A stretch of 10,430 bases of DNA from Baffinella frigidus (taxonomy: Eukaryota > Cryptophyceae > Cryptomonadales > Baffinellaceae): NCBI GenBank assembly GCA_026770585.1, contig MU646630.1, positions 281,593-292,022 on the forward strand, written 5' to 3'. Positions 6,468-10,430 of this stretch are shown here, piece by piece. The position numbers were made by a program, and so were the translations under genes. Every line of letters begins with the position of its first letter. Positions within the stretch are counted from its first letter, which is position 1. The notes under the pieces were generated by a model that did no database searches, was not told the DNA's origin, and saw nothing but the letters and a program-made list of their open reading frames with translations.

Positions 6468-9400
6468 GTCATGATCCAGATATGAGCGCTCTGCCTGATG
6501 ACTTAGATCTAGTGGCGTTGATGCACAGCACTGACCTGTGTGCGGTGCCTCAGGCTGGGTCAGAGCACATGCTGCGCATATTTACTACCTCGCGTCCCAG
6601 AGTGGGCAGGATTCGAAGAGACTTGTTCGAGCACCCACCCTGGAGGGGACTTGCGGCCAATCCCGAATAACCCTTTATCGCAAAAGTTGACATGATTTAT
6701 ACCACTAAAATACATATTAGACCTTTTTGTACTAGATCCATTCATCACGGGGGCGCCACATTGTGGCGCCATCTCCAAGGGGGGTTGACTTAAGAATGCT
6801 CAAAATACCATAATGTTCCATCCAGGGTGGATGTCGAATCCTACCTCGCGCAGCGCGCCACTCTTGCGATGTTCTCAAGTGCGTGTTTGGCGGAGCAGGC
6901 ACCGGCAAGACCATCACGCTCCTCTCGCTCATCACGTCGTATCAGTTGTGTCACCCCCATGTAAGCTGTGCCTCTCTCCCACACATCCTCCTCATCAAGA
7001 CTGCCGCCGCTGCCCACCGCCTCCCGTGTCCCGCGCCGACTCACACGTCCGTTTCACGCTGCCGCAGCGTCACACCACCTCTGCGCGCGTGCAGTCGCGC
7101 GCATCAGTCATCGGATCTAGCAGACACGATGCACACGGCAAGCGTGGCGAGGGCGTGACGATTTCATCCGGACGAGTATTTGAGTCAAATACGATTTCTA
7201 GGACCTATTAACGAAAATTACTACACAATTGGTTGATAAAAGTAATAGTAAAACCTGGTGTGTAGTAAAATTCGTTAACAAGATCGTACTTGACTCAAAT
7301 ACTCGCCGCGATTAGATTGACGGTTGGGCGGCGCAGGTGCCGAAGCTGGTGTACTGCACGCGCACTGTCCCCGAGATGGAGAAGGCCTTGGAAGAGCTCC
7401 GCGATCTCATAAAGTCCGCCCCTATCCATTTCTTTTCCGCATGTCTTGGATAATCAGCGTCGGGCTTGGGTCCAACACGACGCAACGTGGTGGATGGCAT
7501 GCACTTATCCGGGGAAACCTATTTTTCTTTCATTTGATGGCAACGAAAATTACTACACAAATGCTTTAATATAACTAATAAAGACGAATTGTGTAGTAAT
7601 TTTCGTTGATGCCAAATGAAAGAAAAATATGTTTCCCCGGATAAACCTCTCTCTGCCTGGATGGCAGGTACCGGGTGTCGGTGCTGGGAGAGGAGGGCGG
7701 CAACATCCTGGCGCTCGGGCTGTCCTCGCGGCGCAACATGTGCATCCACGAAAAGATCTCTGAAGAGTCTGACCGCGTATCTCCCCGACCCTCCACGCTC
7801 TCCTCACACCACCACCACCAGCCCCACTCTTATCCGGGGAAACCTATTTTTCTTTAGTTTGATGGCAAGGAAAATTACTACACAACTGCTTTAATATTAC
7901 TAATAAGAACGAACCGTGTAGTAATTTTCCTTGCCCTCAAACTAAAGAAAAATAGGTTTCCCCGGATAAACTCTCTGGCGTGGCTTCCCCCCGGCACGAG
8001 GCCGGCGACAGGCGGCGCGTGCAGCTCGTGAGAAGGAGGGGGCGTGCGTCCGCGTGGTTGGTCGGCTCCACCAGCCCTTGGAGGTGGCTCAAATTGTGGC
8101 CTGGAACAAAATGCCAAACGTTGATTTTGTACCAAGATTGCGACTTCTTAAGTTGCAGACACCCCAGATCTGTCGTGTCTACAAGGTAAAATGGCTCCAA
8201 CTCCAGACCACAACTTGAGCCACCTCCCAGGGCTGGTTTAGGGTTTAGGTGACGGACGGCGCGCGACGGTGGTGAGAAGGATGGGGCATGTTAGTGCCCT
8301 CGTTGGCGAGAAGGAGGGGGGGATCTTAGCAGTTGGTGGTTCGGGGACCCAGGTGGCTGTGGACGCACGGTGCCGATCGATCACAGCCTCGTGGGTGCGC
8401 AACCGCAAGGAGGCTGACGACTCTGTCGAGGTCTGCGACTACTTCGAGGGCTATGAAAAGCACGGCTCCCAGGCTCTCCTTGCCCCTGGTACTTCCGCTA
8501 CCAACCCGGCCTGCATCCTCACCGTCGAACCCACCCCTCGCCACACGCACATGGGAGACCTGCCTCTGCCCACCCGTCGCTTGCCTCACAGTGAGATGCC
8601 GCTTTCATAGGCTAACGGCCTGGAAATGGGGCAGTTGGACTGACGGCATAGCCCAGGACCTCCTACCGTAGGCCGAGGGATCCTAGGACCAAACAGTCTC
8701 GGCCTACGGTAGGAGGTCCTAGGCAATCCCGTAGGCCTAACTACCCCATTTTCAGGCCGTTACCCTACTAGCGTGCCCCGCGAGAGTCTCCTGGGGGCGC
8801 GCGTCGGAGGGCGGTGCGCGAAGCAGGACGCAAAGCAGGAGCGCGACCCCTCTCGCCACCTGTGACAGAGAGATGCCGTGCGTGTGCTGCCCGCATGGCC
8901 CCTGCCGCGTCAGCAGAGACAGGCCTCGCTGTGAGTGAGGCCCTGCAGGATCCTCGGCTGCGCTGCGCATTTATGTCAGAAAACAAGTTCTAAAACTCGT
9001 TTTCTTAAGTCAATTCCCCTACGAATTCGTCAACTTATTCTTTACTCTCCGCATAAGTTGACAAATTTGTAGAGGAATTGACTCAAGAAAACGCGTTTTA
9101 GAGCTCGTTTTCTGAGATAAGCATCCTCGCGCGAAGCTGTCCACACGAGAAAGCTAGAGGGGCCTAATTAAAACCAATGTGCTTTTAAAAGTGGGCGTTT
9201 GTGTAGTAAATTTCGGTGATTGGTCACGTTACTAGCCATATATTGGCCAGTCGCGAGGTTGGAATACCTTATCCTGGTACACATGTTTACGACCCAACAT
9301 ATGAGAAGGATCCTCCGGCATTCTCGAGTGGTGTGCGCCGTGCTTGATATGCCACGCTCATGCACGGTCACCTCATTTCACTCCGACCCACAAGATTTCA

Positions 9401-10154
9401 GCTAAGTCAACCAGCTCACCTAAGTCAACTTTCCCCTGATTTCGTTTAGATGGACCCTGCCATCATGGCCGGCATTTGACTTAAGGCGCTGGTTTTCAGG
9501 GGGAGTTGACTTAGGCGAAATGTTCTGGATCCGAGTGCATTTCATCCGGGCGAGTATTCCTGAGGAACACCGGTGAGAAACGCGAGCGTCTAATTTCTTC
9601 ATCTAGAGCCTTCAGACATCATCTTAAGGGTGGAAATAAGACAGTCGTCTATCTAGACTTCATTTATAGCCTTAAGATACACCAAAATCGGATCGGAGAT
9701 CCCCGAAATCGTACTCGCCGCGATTCGATTGGGCAATTGAATGTGGTGGGTGGGCGCGGGGCAGGGGTGTAGAGAGATTGATAATCCAGTGCCAAACAAC
9801 GAGCGTCAGCGCCGCACATGCTCGACGCATTGTGCCACTTACGGTACCCCGTGTCAGCCGCTCATACGAGCATTTTCCGGGTGGATTTCATCCGGTCGAG
9901 TATTCATAATAAATACCATTTCGGGGATCTCCGATCCGATTCCGGTGTATCTTAAGGCTCTAAATGAAGTCTAGATAGACGACTGTCTTATTTCCACCCT
10001 TAAGATACACCACAATCGTATTCATTATGAATACTTGGCGGGATTAGATTCCAACTCCACCTCCGACGGCAGGGGTGTACACTCTCGAGGACCTGCGCAA
10101 CCTGGGACGCGAGCGGAAGTGGTGCCCCTATTTCACCGCCCGCCACATGATCCG
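6335..10154 (+). CDS. XPD: TFIIH DNA helicase XPD (ERCC2/Rad3 family), N-terminal 200 residues, 3' part outside window
   Basis: XPD is the 5'-3' superfamily-2 Fe-S helicase of TFIIH and acts in the nucleus in nucleotide-excision repair and transcription initiation. Exons: 6335-6467, 6899-6960, 7337-7413, 7668-7776, 8353-8488, 10073-10154 (599 nt). The product starts MIFMIDEVTVYFPFPHIYKE, aligned without gaps to the family start. It has Walker A as TGKT (K48, with the preceding Gly split by intron 1), motif Ia KLVYCTRTVPEMEKALEEL (68-86), and the four 4Fe-4S ligands in RRNMCIH (C116), DARCRS (C134), VEVCDYF (C155) and KWCPYF (C190). All four match human numbering exactly. ASWVR, YEKHG and VYTLEDLRNLG look plant-like. 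The DEAH box and HD2 lie beyond the window. Start context is TTCACCATGA. Introns are unusually repeat-laden. The family is recalled, not searched. Confidence 0.95.
6752..6770. repeat. Short palindrome in XPD intron 1
   Basis: GGCGCCACATTGTGGCGCC has 9-bp arms around one base. It lies in an otherwise AT-rich part of the 431-bp intron (6468-6898), where I see no other gene or element. GGATTCGA (about 6609) and TCGAATCC (about 6834) may be the edges of a decayed inverted repeat. Confidence 0.7.
6899..6960 (+). CDS. XPD: XPD exon 2: Walker A
   Basis: The acceptor is GGAGCAG/GC and the donor is CCCCAT/GTAAGC. The product is (G)TGKTITLLSLITSYQLCHPH, residues 45-65. This is the only strongly consensus GTAAG donor in the gene. 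Confidence 0.94.
7161..7317. mobile_element. Palindrome-ended element D, copy 1
   Basis: The ends ATTTCATCCGGACGAGTATT and AATACTCGCCGCGATTAGAT are imperfect inverted repeats (about 15 of 20). They are flanked by TGACG at 7156-7160 and 7318-7322. Just inside each end is a 17-bp palindrome (7176-7192 and 7286-7302). The core CGAAAATTACTACACAA and its inverse are shared with family B. It lies in XPD intron 2, 19 bp before exon 3. Confidence 0.8.
7337..7413 (+). CDS. XPD: XPD exon 3: motif Ia
   Basis: The acceptor is GGCGCAG/GTG and the donor is CATAAA/GTCCGC, a phase-2 end inside Lys91. It encodes residues 66-91, with KLVYCTRTVPEMEKALEELR. Confidence 0.92.
7505..7644. mobile_element. Foldback MITE, family B, copy 2
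   Basis: The element is 140 bp. The ends are TTATCCGGGGAAACC and GTTTCCCCGGATAA, and the arms pair for about 55-60 bp to AATTACTACACAA/TTGTGTAGTAATT. It sits in XPD intron 3 (254 bp) and makes up more than half of it. No clean target duplication is visible (GCAC left, ACCT right). Confidence 0.87.
7668..7776 (+). CDS. XPD: XPD exon 4: first Fe-S cysteine
   Basis: The acceptor is ATGGCAG/G and the donor is GACCGC/GTATCT. It encodes residues 92-127, with NILALGLSSRRNMCIHEK and C116. Confidence 0.92.
7830..7969. mobile_element. Foldback MITE, family B, copy 3
   Basis: The element is 140 bp with near-perfect arms and ends TTATCCGGGG/CCCCGGATAA. It is flanked by ACTC at 7826-7829 and 7970-7973. 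It lies in XPD intron 4. Several arm positions differ from copy 2 on both sides at once, keeping the pairing. Confidence 0.9.
8071..8236. repeat. Inverted-repeat element E in XPD intron 4
   Basis: CCAGCCCTTGGAGGTGGCTC at 8071 is matched by the inverse GAGCCACCTCCCAGGGCTGG ending at 8236. Pairing continues through AAATTGTGGCCTGGA with a few mismatches, making arms of about 35 bp. No flanking duplication was found. A short TTTAGGGTTTAGG tract follows at once. Confidence 0.75.
8353..8488 (+). CDS. XPD: XPD exon 5: second and third Fe-S cysteines
   Basis: The acceptor is GACCCAG/GTG and the donor is CCCCTG/GTACTT, a phase-1 end inside Gly173. It encodes residues 128-173 with C134 and C155, in VDARCRSITASWVRNRKEAD and EVCDYFEGYEKHG. 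Confidence 0.93.
8610..8765. repeat. Inverted-repeat element F in XPD intron 5
   Basis: TAACGGCCTGGAAATGGGGC (8613) pairs with the inverse ending GGCCGTTA (8762). The inner arms GGACCTCCTACCGTAGGCCG and CGGCCTACGGTAGGAGGTCC are perfect. Arms total about 65 bp. TA flanks the slightly longer version on both sides (8608, 8766), which could be a 2-bp duplication but may be chance. Confidence 0.8.
8971..9120. mobile_element. Foldback MITE, family A, copy 2
   Basis: The element is 150 bp, close to copy 1 throughout, including the loop ACTCTCCGCATAAGTTGAC. The ends are TTATGTCAG and CTGAGATAA, flanked by GCAT at 8967-8970 and 9121-9124. It lies in XPD intron 5. The different flanking 4-mers show two separate insertions. 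Confidence 0.88.
9199..9220 (+). repeat. Probable remnant of a family B arm
   Basis: TTGTGTAGTAAATTTCGGTG plus AT matches the inner right arm of family B copy 2 at 20 of 22 positions. No partner arm or terminus is nearby, so it looks like a decayed fragment in XPD intron 5. Confidence 0.5.
9419..9515. repeat. Short inverted repeat K in XPD intron 5
   Basis: CCTAAGTCAACTTTCCCCTGA at the left and TCAGGGGGAGTTGACTTAGG at the right pair with two mismatches around about 55 bp. No flanking duplication is seen. Confidence 0.65.
9539..9729. mobile_element. Palindrome-ended element D, copy 2
   Basis: It starts ATTTCATCCGGGCGAGTATT with the palindrome at 9554-9570, and ends ACTCGCCGCGATTCGAT. The right-end palindrome appears to be deleted (GTACTCG remains). 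Its right half, 9621-9709, is inverted relative to 9918-10006. No target duplication is seen. It lies in XPD intron 5. Confidence 0.68.
9621..10006. repeat. Long inverted repeat in XPD intron 5
   Basis: The 89-bp arms 9621-9709 and 9918-10006 are reverse complements with three mismatches by eye. They enclose a 208-bp spacer. The arms belong to the two oppositely oriented D elements. Confidence 0.9.
9885..10049. mobile_element. Palindrome-ended element D, copy 3
   Basis: It starts ATTTCATCCGGTCGAGTATT and ends GGCGGGATTAGAT, with palindromes at 9900-9916 and 10018-10034. Internally GGTGTATCTTAAGG and CCTTAAGATACACC pair. It ends 23 bp before XPD exon 6. No clear target duplication is seen. 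Confidence 0.72.
10073..10154 (+). CDS. XPD: XPD exon 6: fourth Fe-S cysteine
   Basis: The acceptor is GACGGCAG/GG. It reads VYTLEDLRNLGRERKWCPYF and then TARHMI, with C190. The end is inferred at ATCCG/GTGCCG (phase 2), because after the conserved ARHMI the reading turns non-homologous and then into GA repeat. The next exon is outside the window. Confidence 0.88.
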
Positions 10155-10178
10155 GTGCCGCCCAACCATGATCACCAC

Positions 10179-10430
<252 letters not shown>

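Noticed and set aside
6468-6670. Coding extension of XPD exon 1 (frame open to a stop at 6670)
   Set aside because: The sequence after EMPTG has no XPD similarity. Splicing at 6467 to 6899 restores the P-loop exactly.
7414-7667. Introner-type elements (a transposon whose insertion forms the whole intron)
   Set aside because: The foldback element ends lie tens of bases from the splice sites (7505-7644 within 7414-7667). The target duplications are outside the splice junctions. These inserted into existing introns.
9761-9785. A duplicate of the XPD exon 6 acceptor (GGCAGGGGTGTA)
   Set aside because: Only 12 bases match, and the frame then meets a stop (GTG TAG). It is likely chance.

Overview
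This window is nuclear DNA from a photosynthetic eukaryote, most likely an alga with a secondary (red-type) plastid such as a stramenopile. Three things support this. Both recognisable genes are split by GT-AG introns. Coding exons are GC-rich. One gene starts with a secretory signal peptide followed by a plastid transit peptide carrying an ASAFAP-like cleavage motif, which is typical of complex plastids. The species cannot be fixed from sequence alone.

Two genes lie head to head about 530 bp apart. On the minus strand (5803 down to 345, running off the left edge) is a CYP97-family cytochrome P450, a carotenoid ring hydroxylase of plastids. I can trace 11 in-frame exons (1288 coding nt, about 429 residues). 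The C-terminal half, with the I-helix, ExxR and heme-cysteine motifs, lies beyond position 1. On the plus strand (6335 up to 10154, running off the right edge) is the TFIIH helicase XPD/ERCC2/Rad3. I can trace six exons covering residues 1-200. The Walker A lysine and all four Fe-S cysteines fall at exactly the human residue numbers (K48, C116, C134, C155, C190), which strongly supports the splice model.

The rest, most of the window, is intron, and the introns are full of repeats. The left 614 bp are degenerate telomere-like TTTAGGG/TTTGGGG/TTTATGG arrays, yet a 61-bp CYP97 exon sits inside them, so this is intron and not a chromosome end. Introns of both genes carry about ten short (about 100-175 bp) foldback elements in several families (named A to K below). 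Families A and B share TTATC...GATAA ends and 4-bp target duplications, and members occur in both genes. Family D has variable 17-bp palindromes just inside its ends. Other intron filler includes GA/CT/GT microsatellites, a 39-bp minisatellite and several small direct and inverted repeats.

The two genes have no evident shared pathway: one makes plastid xanthophylls, the other serves nuclear transcription and DNA repair. They share a short intergenic region that probably acts as a bidirectional promoter. The most interesting material is the intron-resident foldback DNA and the exon embedded in telomere-like repeats.
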